64,000 bases of DNA from Sphingobium yanoikuyae. Lineage in GTDB: Bacteria > Pseudomonadota > Alphaproteobacteria > Sphingomonadales > Sphingomonadaceae. Location of the stretch: positions 496,001 to 560,000 of the forward strand of contig NZ_CP053021.1 of NCBI RefSeq assembly GCF_013001025.1, read 5' to 3'. The position numbers and the translations under genes are program-made. The notes beneath the pieces are model-generated. The model made no database searches and had not been told where the DNA came from. It was given only the letters and a program-made list of their open reading frames with translations. Below are positions 51,246 to 59,563 of the stretch, piece by piece; position 1 is the first letter of the stretch; the number at the start of each line of letters is the position of its first letter.

Positions 51246-53945
51246 ATGGCCATTCGTCTCCGCTCGCGAAGAGTGCGCACGTTCTGCGCGCTTGGCACGA
51301 GCACGTTCCTCACACCGATGATCCTGTCCGCGCCGGCACTGGCGCAGGCCCCGGCAGCCGATGCCGCCGCAGCCGATGCGGCCGCAGCCGAGGCCGAGCA
51401 GGGGCTGGGCGAGATCGTCGTCACCGCGACCCGCAGCGCGCAGAGCATCCAGAAGGTGCCGATTTCGATGCAGGCGCTGGGCGCGGAAAAATTGCAGGAG
51501 CGACAGGTGAAGGGCCTGAGCGATTTCGCCGCACTGCTGCCGTCGGTCTCGTTCGAGGGCATTGGCCCCGGCCGCAACACCGCCTTCTTCCGCGGCATCG
51601 TGCCCGCCGGCGGTGCCTATGCCTCGGTCGGCTATTATCTGGACGACATGCCGATCACCGGCACCGAAGTGCCCGATATCCATGCCTATGACCTGGAACG
51701 GGTCGAGGCGCTGTCCGGGCCGCAGGGCACACTCTATGGCGCCGGCTCGCTGGCCGGCACCATCCGCCTGATCACCAACAAGCCCAAGCTCGACAAGTTC
51801 GAGTTCGGCTATGACGTGGAAGCCAATAAATATGGCAAGGGCGATTTCGGCGGCCAGCTGGAATCCTACATCAACGTGCCGCTGGCGCCGACGCTGGCGG
51901 TGCGGGCCATGGGCTATTATCGGCGCGACGGCGGCTATATCGACAATACGCCCAACAATGGCACGTTCAACGATGGCAGTTCGTCGACCCTGACGCTGGG
52001 CGACAACAACCCCAACACATCCTACACGCTCGACAATAGCGACATCGCCAAGGATGATTACAATACCATCCGCGAATTTGGCGGCCGCTTCCAGCTGTTG
52101 TGGCAGCCGACCGAGGGCTGGGACATCACGCCCGAGATCACGGCCCAGAAGCAGGTCGCGCGCGGCTATTTCGGCTATGATCCGCGGGTCGGCGACCTGG
52201 AAGTCCATGACTATGACCAGACCAAGAATGACGATCGCTGGTATCAGGCGGCGCTGTCGATCCACGGCCATATCGGCGACTGGGACATCGTCTCGGCCAC
52301 CGGCTATTTCAAGCGCCGCACCCGCACGCTGAACGACTATACCTATTACACCGTCACCTATGACGGCTTCGGGCCGGGCTATGAAAGCTATCTGCAATTC
52401 TTCGACAATTGCACCGGCTCTGGCGCCAGCCAGCAGTGCCAGATGATCAACCCGACCCAATATTATCATGCCGACACGCACCGCAACAAATTCACCCAGG
52501 AATTGCGGATTTCGACGCCCAAGGACTGGCCGTTCGACGTGACTGTCGGTGGCTTCTACCAGCGGCAGAAGAATGAGCTGAACACCAGCTATGCGATCCG
52601 CGGGCTCGACACGATCACCGGCTATACCGCGACCGGCGGCGGCGATGTGGCGGGCGGGCTGATCGGCGTGCCGGCCATGTATGGCATCGCCTATGACGAG
52701 GACGGCAATCCCTATTTCGATACCAGCGACGTCATCAACGCCAACGGCAATCCGCTGGGCACGATGATCCTGGGCACCCAGGCGGTGAAGGGCGACGCCT
52801 TCTATTATGTCGAGCAGGACCAGCTCTATCATGACAAGGCGATCTTTGCTGAAGGCCATTACAACATCACGCCGACGCTGAAGCTGACCGGCGGCATCCG
52901 CTATTTCTGGACCGACTATAAGGTTCGGGGTTTTGCCGGCGTGGCCGGATCGGCCGCAGGCGTGGGCTGCACCACGCCGCTGCCCGATGACGAGCGGCTG
53001 ACCTGCGTCAACACCAACCCCAATGCGGCGGACGGCACTGGCCGCTACAAGGAGGATGGCGAGACCCACAAGGTCGCGCTCGACTGGCAGTTCCAGCCCG
53101 ACAAGATGGTCTATTTCAACTATTCGACCGGCTTCCGCCCCGGCGGGTTCAACCGGCCGCTGCGCATCCGCAGCCTGGGCAAGATCGTCAATGTCGCGCC
53201 GTTCAAGTCGGAAACGCTGACCAATTTCGAGGTCGGCGTGAAGACGACCTGGAACAATATCTTCCGCTTCAACGCCGCCGTCTATTATGAGAAGTGGAAC
53301 AATATCCAATATGGCGTGGTCGTGTCGGGCGCACAGGGCGCGGGCATGACCGGCAATGCCGGCAAGGCCGAGGTCAAGGGCATCGAATATGATGCCGACC
53401 TGCGGCTGGGCAAGGTGACGATCTCCACCTCCGGCGCGTTCAACGATGCCAAGCTGAAGGGCGATTTCTGCAACTTTGCGCTCAATACCGAGACCGAGTC
53501 CATTGCGCAGCTGAGCAGCTGTACGCTGGGCGAGTTCGTCGAAGGATCGAGCCCGCCGACGCCGCAGGTCGCGGCCGCCAACGGCACCCGCCTGCCGCGC
53601 CAGCCGCGCTTCAAGGGCACGACATCGATCCGCTATGATACCGATCTGGGCGACTATGCCGCCTATATCCAGGGCGCGGCGCTCTACCAGACCGGCGCGA
53701 CGCAGGATCTGAACGTCGAGAGCAACGAGCTGCTGGGCAATACCAAGGGCTTTGTCAGCTTCGATTTTTCGGGCGGGATCAAGAAGGATAATTGGAGCGT
53801 CACCCTGTTCCTGCAGAACGCCTTCGACAAGCGTGGGCAGCTGACGCGCAACACCTTCTGCTCGATCGACTTCTGCGCCAACAGCTCGCGCACCTTCACG
53901 ATCAAGCCGCAATTCTTCGGCATAAGGTTCGGCCAAAAATTCTAA
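51246..53945 (+). CDS. TonB-dependent outer-membrane receptor
   Basis: 899 aa. A signal peptide covers ~1-36 (ending PALAQA), then an Ala-rich linker and TonB box EIVVTATRSAQSIQKVP. The plug domain has LPSVSFEGIGPGRNTAFFRG, VGYYLDDMPITG and ERVEALSGPQGTLYGAGSLA. The barrel ends FGQKF. It belongs to the siderophore-receptor-like (FyuA/COG1629) branch widespread in sphingomonads; many of these take up non-iron ligands. A small CxxCH protein gene follows after 23 bp. Confidence 0.92.
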   Translation: MAIRLRSRRVRTFCALGTSTFLTPMILSAPALAQAPAADAAAADAAAAEAEQGLGEIVVTATRSAQSIQKVPISMQALGAEKLQERQVKGLSDFAALLPSVSFEGIGPGRNTAFFRGIVPAGGAYASVGYYLDDMPITGTEVPDIHAYDLERVEALSGPQGTLYGAGSLAGTIRLITNKPKLDKFEFGYDVEANKYGKGDFGGQLESYINVPLAPTLAVRAMGYYRRDGGYIDNTPNNGTFNDGSSSTLTLGDNNPNTSYTLDNSDIAKDDYNTIREFGGRFQLLWQPTEGWDITPEITAQKQVARGYFGYDPRVGDLEVHDYDQTKNDDRWYQAALSIHGHIGDWDIVSATGYFKRRTRTLNDYTYYTVTYDGFGPGYESYLQFFDNCTGSGASQQCQMINPTQYYHADTHRNKFTQELRISTPKDWPFDVTVGGFYQRQKNELNTSYAIRGLDTITGYTATGGGDVAGGLIGVPAMYGIAYDEDGNPYFDTSDVINANGNPLGTMILGTQAVKGDAFYYVEQDQLYHDKAIFAEGHYNITPTLKLTGGIRYFWTDYKVRGFAGVAGSAAGVGCTTPLPDDERLTCVNTNPNAADGTGRYKEDGETHKVALDWQFQPDKMVYFNYSTGFRPGGFNRPLRIRSLGKIVNVAPFKSETLTNFEVGVKTTWNNIFRFNAAVYYEKWNNIQYGVVVSGAQGAGMTGNAGKAEVKGIEYDADLRLGKVTISTSGAFNDAKLKGDFCNFALNTETESIAQLSSCTLGEFVEGSSPPTPQVAAANGTRLPRQPRFKGTTSIRYDTDLGDYAAYIQGAALYQTGATQDLNVESNELLGNTKGFVSFDFSGGIKKDNWSVTLFLQNAFDKRGQLTRNTFCSIDFCANSSRTFTIKPQFFGIRFGQKF

Positions 53946-53968
53946 ACAGGTCGCCGAACAGGATGGCC

Positions 53969-54268
53969 ATGCCCCGCACGATATGCGCGCGGGGCATGGC
54001 CATTTTCATCGGAGTGGCGGGCATGCTGCTCGCCATGCCGGAGCGGCCGCGCGCGCAGGAGGATCATTCCGGCCTGACGCGCGCAGCCTATCGCGCCCGA
54101 TGCCTGATGTGCCACAGCCGCGCCGCGCCAGAGGGTGTCTCACCGGAGATATTGGCGGGGCTGCATCCCGAACCGGGGCTGAAGCCGGCGGCCGCGATGC
54201 CGGGCGTCAGTTGCTGGCGGCGCTGCACCAATTGCTGGCCCGTGGAGCCGCGGGAGGGACGGAAGTAA
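53969..54268 (+). CDS. Small exported CxxCH (c-type heme) protein
   Basis: 99 aa. A hydrophobic N-terminal segment (ARGMAIFIGVAGMLLAMP) looks like a signal or anchor. The mature part has one heme c motif CLMCH (YRARCLMCHSRAAPEG) and a Cys-rich end CWRRCTNCW. It is too short for a full class I cytochrome and the Met ligand is unclear. Start chosen at ATG 53969 (AGGAT upstream); 53963 and 53996 are possible. It follows the TonB receptor by 23 bp, so it is probably co-transcribed. Function unknown. Confidence 0.6.
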   Translation: MPRTICARGMAIFIGVAGMLLAMPERPRAQEDHSGLTRAAYRARCLMCHSRAAPEGVSPEILAGLHPEPGLKPAAAMPGVSCWRRCTNCWPVEPREGRK

Positions 54269-54272
54269 GTCC

Positions 54273-54866
54273 CTATTTCCTCTCATATTTCCAGTTGCGG
54301 CCCTTGCCCTCGCCAATCCAGTCGACGGCCTGGGCGATGCGCTTGTCGCGGGTGGCGTCGGTCTTCGCCTCATTGATCCACTCGCAATAGTCGCGGATCT
54401 TGCCGGGCGGGAAGGCGGCCCAGATGGCGGCGGCGGCCGGGGCAGCGGCAATGGCGGTCGCGAAGGCAGGATGGACGGGCAAGGGCGCTTTGGGTGTCTT
54501 GGGGCCGGTGCGCGGGCGGTCGCCGGCGTCGATCAGGGCCATGGCCTGCGCGATCAGCCCGGCGATGTCGGCATCGGAGGGGAGGTCGGCAAGGGCGGTG
54601 AGGCGGCCGAACTGGCCCATGGCGTCGTCGCTGGCGCCTTCACGCCCAACCTTGTCATGCCAGAAGCCGAAGGCGGCATGGCCCTTGAAAGCGGCCATGT
54701 TGGCGAGATTCTGGTCCCTGTAGGTGAAGAAGGGCATGCCCCATTTGACCGCTTCGCCCATGTCCGGCGAGGCGGCGTGCATCAGCGCGCGGATATGGAT
54801 GAGGATCGGCCGGGCGAAATCCGCTTGGGCGGCGATATAGGCGTCGATCCGCGGGTCCATGGCCAT
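54273..54866 (-). CDS. DUF1801/YdeI-family protein
   Basis: 197 aa. The N-terminal DUF1801 part has DPRIDAYIAAQADFARPIL, ASPDMGEAVKWGMPFFTY and ANMAAFKGHAAFGFW. The C-terminal OmdA/YdeI part has AIWAAFPPGKIRDYCEWINEAK and ends in a basic DWIGEGKGRNWKYERK. Such proteins are small and cytoplasmic, with no firm function known to me. ATG 54866 has GGGGGA upstream. Convergent with the CxxCH gene. Confidence 0.85.
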   Translation of the reverse strand: MAMDPRIDAYIAAQADFARPILIHIRALMHAASPDMGEAVKWGMPFFTYRDQNLANMAAFKGHAAFGFWHDKVGREGASDDAMGQFGRLTALADLPSDADIAGLIAQAMALIDAGDRPRTGPKTPKAPLPVHPAFATAIAAAPAAAAIWAAFPPGKIRDYCEWINEAKTDATRDKRIAQAVDWIGEGKGRNWKYERK

Positions 54867-55023
54867 AGGATGATCCCCCTCGCTGTGCCGCGGGCTCAAG
54901 CGGCTGTCCCGATCGGCTGGTGATGCCATCAGCCGGCGGGCAGTGCAACGCACGGGGCAATCGCACGGGGCGCAGCGAGAGGGACTGCGGGCGCGCCCCT
55001 TTCACGCGCCCGCAGAGCCTGGC

Positions 55024-55563
55024 TCAGTTGACAGCGCGCGGGGTGTCCGGCGTGTCGAGCAGGGCGATGGCCATGGCCATGGCGGGGCCACCCGCGCGAC
55101 GGGCGAAGCGGGCATTATTGTCGAGCGCCTGCCGCTGGAGATCGCGGATCTGCCGATTGTAGCTGGCCTGGGTCGTGGCGAAGAGGATGGTGGCGACATA
55201 ATTCTGCCCGGCGCCGATGCCGGCGGGCAGCGGATGCAGGGTCGGGATGCTCTGGATGGCGCGCATCGCCGCCTTGTCGAGTTGGCGCGAGCCGGACGAG
55301 TTGAGCAGGGCGATGCCGGCCGGCGCACCGCTGTCGCTGCAGGCGAACTTGACCTGGACGATGCCTTCCTCCGGCCCGGACAGGATGGTGGGATAGCGCA
55401 GCCGGTTGGAGAGGATGTTGCCGGTGCGTTCGACCCAGCGGTCGAGCGTGGGCGGGGCGGTGGTGGGCGCCGTCACGTCGATCGAGGGGGCGGATGATTG
55501 GGCGCGGGATGCGGCCGGCAGCAGCAGCGGCACGGCAAGGCAGAGGCAGAAAAGCAGTTTCAT
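55024..55563 (-). CDS. Secreted protein with TonB C-terminal-like domain
   Basis: 179 aa with a signal peptide (MKLLFCLCLAVPLLLPAASRA). The middle reads like a TonB-C fold (WVERTGNILSNRLRYP; GIVQVKFACSDSGAPAGIAL; LDKAAMRAIQSIPTLHPLP), but no N-terminal anchor helix or proline spacer exists, so it cannot be a normal energy transducer. AGGAGA lies eight bases before ATG 55563. Role unknown, periplasmic by inference. Confidence 0.8.
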   Translation of the reverse strand: MKLLFCLCLAVPLLLPAASRAQSSAPSIDVTAPTTAPPTLDRWVERTGNILSNRLRYPTILSGPEEGIVQVKFACSDSGAPAGIALLNSSGSRQLDKAAMRAIQSIPTLHPLPAGIGAGQNYVATILFATTQASYNRQIRDLQRQALDNNARFARRAGGPAMAMAIALLDTPDTPRAVN

Positions 55564-55948
55564 GTTTCGATCTCCTGAGAGCGGATGATCGGCCGGGGGC
55601 GGGAAGGACGTCGTTGGTCGGCCCGCATGCGGTCGAAGGTGCAGACGGCGACCCGGCAATGTCTGCACCTGCATTTTTTATCAGGAGAAAGATGAAATGA
55701 CAATTTCGCAAATGAATTTGCCATTTAAATGCTTAAGATGTTTGGGAATTAAAATTTAGTTGCAAATGCTTTTCGTGAGAACAGCGTTTCTTGGGCGGCC
55801 TCTCTGGCGCTGGATGGCAGGGGAAGGGAGGAAGTCCCGGAAAGCGGGGCGTTATTCCGGCGCGCGGGCCGGCCTGGCGCAGGATGGCGGGGGCACATGT
55901 CGACCATGGCGGGACGGTCGACTTGAGGCTGGCGCGCCCGAGTCCTTT
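55564..55948. other. Gene-free region with A+T-rich island
   Basis: 385 bp between the TonB-C gene and ubiG. It holds the terminator at 55637-55679 and a markedly A+T-rich stretch to about 55765. A possible 20-codon frame (55697-55759, with AGGAGA upstream and a CxxC) is too short to call. The rest, 55770-55948, is ordinary GC-rich sequence in which I see nothing. Confidence 0.5.
55637..55679 (+). terminator. Orphan rho-independent terminator on the plus strand
   Basis: Perfect 10-bp stem AGGTGCAGAC/GTCTGCACCT with a 14-nt loop, followed by GCATTTTTTA. No plus-strand gene ends nearby (the closest ends at 54268), so it may terminate an unrecognised short RNA or simply block read-through. Confidence 0.6.
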
Positions 55949-56680
55949 TCAGCCCTTGTGGCGCGCGGTCAGAAGATAGTTGATCGCTGTGTTGGCCGAC
56001 AGGGTGAAGCCGCGCGCCGGATCGAAGGCAAGGCCGCTGCTGTCGGTGACTTCCAGGCCGGCGTCGTCGAGCAGGGCGGTCAGTTCATCGGGGGTGATGA
56101 ACTTGGACCAGTCATGCGTGCCCTTGGGAATGCCGCCGATGCTTTCGCCGATGGTGATCATGGCGAGGCGCGACATGGGGGTGCGGTTGGGGGTGGAGAG
56201 GATCATCAACCCGTCGGGCGCCAGCTTGGCCGCGAGGGCGCGGACGAAGGCGGCGGGATCGGCGACATGTTCGATCACCTCCATCGAGGTGACGAGGTCA
56301 TAGCCGCTGTCACTGACCTGCTCCACCGGGGTGGCGCGATAGTCGATGGCGAGGCCCTGGCCCTGTGCATGGGCGACAGCGACGGCGATATTTTCCGGCG
56401 CCGCGTCGAGGCCGGTGACGCTGGCGCCGAGGCGGGCGAGCGGTTCGGCCAGCAGGCCGGCGCCGCAGCCGACATCGAGCGCGCGCTTGCCGCTGAGCGG
56501 ACGGAAGCCATGATCGTCGCTGTCCCAATGCCGGTCGATCGCGGCGCGGATATAGGCGAGGCGGACCGGGTTCAGCTTGTGCAGCATCGCGCTCGACCCC
56601 TTGGGATCCCACCAGTCGGCGGCCATGGTGCCGAAATGGGCGGCTTCCTTCGGGTCGATCGTCGCGGTCGTCTCAGTCAT
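55949..56680 (-). CDS. ubiG: Ubiquinone biosynthesis O-methyltransferase UbiG
   Basis: 243-aa SAM-dependent enzyme catalysing both O-methylations in ubiquinone synthesis. Signatures are EAAHFGTMAADWWDPKG, LNPVRLAYI, the SAM motif ALDVGCGAGLLAEPLARLG, EVIEHV and the C-terminal GTHDWSKFITPDEL. Two adjacent ATGs at 56683 and 56680; the second has better spacing to AAGG. Divergent from lysC. Confidence 0.95.
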   Translation of the reverse strand: MTETTATIDPKEAAHFGTMAADWWDPKGSSAMLHKLNPVRLAYIRAAIDRHWDSDDHGFRPLSGKRALDVGCGAGLLAEPLARLGASVTGLDAAPENIAVAVAHAQGQGLAIDYRATPVEQVSDSGYDLVTSMEVIEHVADPAAFVRALAAKLAPDGLMILSTPNRTPMSRLAMITIGESIGGIPKGTHDWSKFITPDELTALLDDAGLEVTDSSGLAFDPARGFTLSANTAINYLLTARHKG

Positions 56681-56842
56681 CATGCACCTTGGGTCTTGCT
56701 GGGTGGCGAAGCACCCGTGCCGCGGTTCTAGCAGCGGGCGGCGGGAAGGCCAATGTGCCATGCTGTCATAGCTATGTCTTTGAAGGCGGGGCATGTAGGA
56801 GCGCGGGCAGCGGCAAGGTGGGCGAGCGGATGGCGGGATTGC

Positions 56843-57034
56843 TTGCCATATCCGTCGCGGCTGCTAATAGGGCAGCCGTTTTGCCCCTTTGGGACATTTT
56901 GTTTCACAATTGGAGCAGTGTCCGATCCGATTGCATCGGTTCGGCTGCTCCATATCTTTTGTTGGTCGCGTTTTCCGAGTCAGCAGGTGTTCCACCTGCT
57001 TCGAAAACGCTTAAAGGACAGGTTCGACAAGCAA
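56843..57034 (+). promoter_or_regulatory. lysC promoter and highly structured leader
   Basis: TTGCCA (56843) and TAATAG (56865), 16 bp apart with an upstream TG, form a plausible promoter. The -10 lies inside a palindrome CGGCTGC/GCAGCCG (56858-56878). The transcript would start near 56877. It would contain hairpin 1 at 56912-56951 (GGAGCAG/CTGCTCC plus CCGA-t-CCGA with TCGG-t-TCGG) and hairpin 2 at 56968-57010 (outer GCGTTTTC/GAAAACGC, inner AGCAGGTG/CACCTGCT, TTC loop). lysC starts 24 bp later. The whole divergent gap from 56681 has no other feature I can name. Confidence 0.6.
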
Positions 57035-58300
57035 ATGGCGCGCATCGTGATGAAATTCGGCGGCACCTCCATGGCGGGGATGGAGCGAATTCGCAACGTG
57101 GCCGCGCGCGTCAAACATGTCGTCGACCAGGGCCATGAAGTGGCGGTCGTGGTATCAGCCATGGCCGGCGAGACTGATCGCCTGGTCGGCTTCTGCAAGG
57201 AAGCCTCGGCGCTTTACGACCCGGCCGAATATGATGTCGTCGTGGCGGCGGGCGAGCAGGTCACCAGTGGCCTGCTGGCGATGACGCTCAAGGCGATCGG
57301 CGTGGACGCGCGCAGCTGGCTGGGCTGGCAATTGCCGATCCGCACGATCGAGGCCCATGCCAAGGCGCGCATCAGCACGATCGAGACCGATGCGCTGATC
57401 GCGGCGATGCAGTCCGGCCAGGTCGCCGTAATCCCCGGTTTCCAGGGCATGATGGACGATGGCCGGGTGTCGACGCTGGGCCGTGGCGGTTCGGACACGT
57501 CGGCGGTCGCGGTGGCCGCGGCGGTCAAGGCCGATCGCTGCGACATCTATACCGACGTCGACGGCGTCTACACCACCGACCCGCGCATCGTGGCGCGTGC
57601 CCGCAAGCTGGACCTCGTCACCTATGAGGAAATGCTGGAACTGGCCTCGGTCGGCGCCAAGGTGCTCCAGACCCGCTCGGTCGGCCTCGCCATGAAGGAA
57701 GGCGTGGTCGTGCAGGTGCTTTCCTCCTTCGATGATCCCACCCAGGACGACCTCCCCGGCACGCTGATCGTGAGCGACGAGGAACTGGAAGCCAAGCTCA
57801 AGGAAACCAAGATGGAACGTCAGCTCATCACCGGCATCGCCCATGACAAGAATGAGGCGAAGATCATCGTCACCCGCGTGCCCGACAAGCCGGGCGCGGT
57901 GGCCAGCATCTTCACCCCGCTGGCCGATGCGGCGATCAACGTCGACATGATCATCCAGAATGACAGCAAGGACAATGAGGAGACCGACGTCACCTTCACC
58001 GTCCCGCGCGCGGACCTGGCCCGCAGCGTCGACATCCTGGAAGCCAACAAGGACGCGATCGGCTTCCGCCGGATCATCACCGACACCGAAGTCGCCAAGA
58101 TCAGCGTCGTGGGCGTGGGCATGCGCAGCCATGCCGGCGTCGCCGCCACCATGTTCAAGACGCTGGCCGAGCGTGGCATCAACATCGAGGCGATCTCCAC
58201 CAGCGAGATCAAGGTTTCGGTGCTGATCGACGAGGACGAGACCGAACTGGCGGTGCGCGTGCTGCATACCGCGTATGGCCTCGACGCCCCGGCGGCTTGA
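57035..58300 (+). CDS. lysC: Aspartate kinase
   Basis: 421 aa. Phosphorylates aspartate, the first step to Lys, Met, Thr and diaminopimelate. The kinase domain begins ARIVMKFGGTSMA (residues 1-13) and includes VVVSAMAGETDRLV and GRGGSDTSAVAVAAA; two ACT domains (~265-420, for instance PDKPGAVASIFTPLAD and GVGMRSHAGVAATMF) bind feedback amino acids. The frame is open to 56753, but ATG 57035 gives the conserved start. The structured leader suggests RNA-level control. Confidence 0.96.
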   Translation: MARIVMKFGGTSMAGMERIRNVAARVKHVVDQGHEVAVVVSAMAGETDRLVGFCKEASALYDPAEYDVVVAAGEQVTSGLLAMTLKAIGVDARSWLGWQLPIRTIEAHAKARISTIETDALIAAMQSGQVAVIPGFQGMMDDGRVSTLGRGGSDTSAVAVAAAVKADRCDIYTDVDGVYTTDPRIVARARKLDLVTYEEMLELASVGAKVLQTRSVGLAMKEGVVVQVLSSFDDPTQDDLPGTLIVSDEELEAKLKETKMERQLITGIAHDKNEAKIIVTRVPDKPGAVASIFTPLADAAINVDMIIQNDSKDNEETDVTFTVPRADLARSVDILEANKDAIGFRRIITDTEVAKISVVGVGMRSHAGVAATMFKTLAERGINIEAISTSEIKVSVLIDEDETELAVRVLHTAYGLDAPAA

Positions 58301-58310
58301 CAGACATACT

Positions 58311-58439
58311 CCCCTCCCTTCTAGGGAGGGGCATGGGGGTGGGTGCGATTGCGTCAGCAATCGCCGCCTGCCTTGGTGGATAGGGAGGAAGCTCGCTTTG
58401 CTCGCTACCCACCCCAACCCCTCCCTTGAAAGGGAGGGG
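58311..58439. repeat. 129-bp imperfect palindromic element (CCCCTCCC type)
   Basis: Left end: hairpin CCCCTCCCT/AGGGAGGGG (58311-58331), then GGGGTGGGT (58336-58344). Right end: ACCCACCCC (58407-58415), then hairpin CCCCTCCCTT/AAGGGAGGGG (58418-58439). The GGGGTGGGT and ACCCACCCC segments pair with each other. No coding capacity. A half copy is at 48785. Such units look like a non-autonomous dispersed repeat. Confidence 0.75.
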
Positions 58440-58446
58440 CTTTTTT
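58418..58446 (+). terminator. Terminator formed by right end of the repeat after lysC
   Basis: Stem CCCCTCCCTT/AAGGGAGGGG followed by C and six T; a good intrinsic terminator on the plus strand, serving lysC, only 12 bp before the next gene. Confidence 0.75.
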
Positions 58447-58458
58447 ATGTTGTAGGAT

Positions 58459-59478
58459 ATGACGATGACCACTGCCAAACTCGCTTCCCTGATGGCCCGC
58501 GGCACCGAATTTCTCGGCTGCGAGAGCGCGATCCTGTGCGGGGCGATGAGCTGGGTCAGCGAGCGGCATCTGGTGTCGGCGATCTCAAACGCCGGCGGGT
58601 TCGGCGTGATCGCCTGTGGCGCGATGTCGCCCGAACTGCTGGACGCGGAAATCGCGGCGACCAGGGCGCTGACCGACAAGCCGTTCGGCGTGAACCTGAT
58701 CACCATGCATCCGCAGCTGTTCGACCTGATCGCGGTGTGCGCCAAGCATGAGGTGAGCCATGTGGTGCTGGCCGGTGGCCTGCCGCCCAAGGGCAGCATC
58801 GAGGCGATCAAGGCCAATGGCGCCAAGCTGATCTGCTTTGCGCCCGCGCTGGCGCTGGCGAAGAAGCTGGTGCGATCGGGCGTCGACGCGCTGGTGGTCG
58901 AGGGCATGGAAGCGGGCGGCCATATCGGCCCGGTCGCGACCAGCGTGCTGGCGCAGGAAATCCTGCCCGAAATGGCGCAGCAGGTTCCGGTGTTCGTGGC
59001 CGGCGGCATCGGCCGGGGCGAGGCGATCGCTGCCTATCTGGAAATGGGCGCGGCCGGTGTGCAGCTGGGCACCCGTTTCGCCTGCGCGAGCGAGAGCATC
59101 GCCCATCCCGCGTTCAAGAAGGCGTTTTTCCGCGCGTCGGCGCGCGATGCCATTGCGAGCGTGCAGATCGACCCGCGCCTGCCGGTGATCCCGGTGCGCG
59201 CGCTCAAAAATGCCGGCACCGAAGCCTTCACCGCGAAGCAGCGCGAAGTCGCCAACCTGCTGGACAGCGGCGCGGTCGACATGGGCGAGGCGCAGTTGCA
59301 GATTGAGCATTATTGGGCCGGCGCGCTGCGTAAGGCGGTGATCGACGGCGATGTCGAGGGCGGGTCGCTGATGGCGGGCCAGTCGGTCGGCATGGTGACC
59401 AAGGAAGAGCCGGTCGCGGATATCATCGCCGAATTGATGGCGCAGGCAGCAACGGCGCTGGAACGCCGCGCGGCCTGA
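58459..59478 (+). CDS. Nitronate monooxygenase / 2-nitropropane dioxygenase-like flavoprotein
   Basis: 339-aa FMN TIM-barrel enzyme. Seen are AILCGAMSWVSERHLVSAIS, NAGGFGVIACGAM, the phosphate-binding VFVAGGIGRGEAIAAYLEMG and AAGVQLGTRFACASES, and HVVLAGGLPP. The family oxidises toxic nitronates, but also includes enoyl reductases (FabK-like), so the substrate is not certain. ATG 58459 follows AGGAT. Confidence 0.88.
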   Translation: MTMTTAKLASLMARGTEFLGCESAILCGAMSWVSERHLVSAISNAGGFGVIACGAMSPELLDAEIAATRALTDKPFGVNLITMHPQLFDLIAVCAKHEVSHVVLAGGLPPKGSIEAIKANGAKLICFAPALALAKKLVRSGVDALVVEGMEAGGHIGPVATSVLAQEILPEMAQQVPVFVAGGIGRGEAIAAYLEMGAAGVQLGTRFACASESIAHPAFKKAFFRASARDAIASVQIDPRLPVIPVRALKNAGTEAFTAKQREVANLLDSGAVDMGEAQLQIEHYWAGALRKAVIDGDVEGGSLMAGQSVGMVTKEEPVADIIAELMAQAATALERRAA

Positions 59479-59563
59479 TCCCCGCTGCCTGGAAAACAGG
59501 CTTTATCGGCTTTTAACCAATATCGGGCATGGTTTCCGGCATCAGATTTGCCGGAGACCGTTC

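Noticed and set aside
51231-53936. 901-codon minus-strand frame opposite the second TonB receptor
   Set aside because: Shadow of a receptor with signal peptide, TonB box and plug; the antisense protein is a run of Ile/Ala/Asp/Arg without domains.
55697-55759. 20-codon frame with AGGAGA upstream and a CxxC motif
   Set aside because: In an A+T-rich island where short frames arise easily; no support beyond the ribosome-like site.
56753-57034. 94-residue N-terminal extension of aspartate kinase
   Set aside because: The open frame passes through the two leader hairpins and lacks conservation; the ATG at 57035 gives the canonical KFGGTS start.
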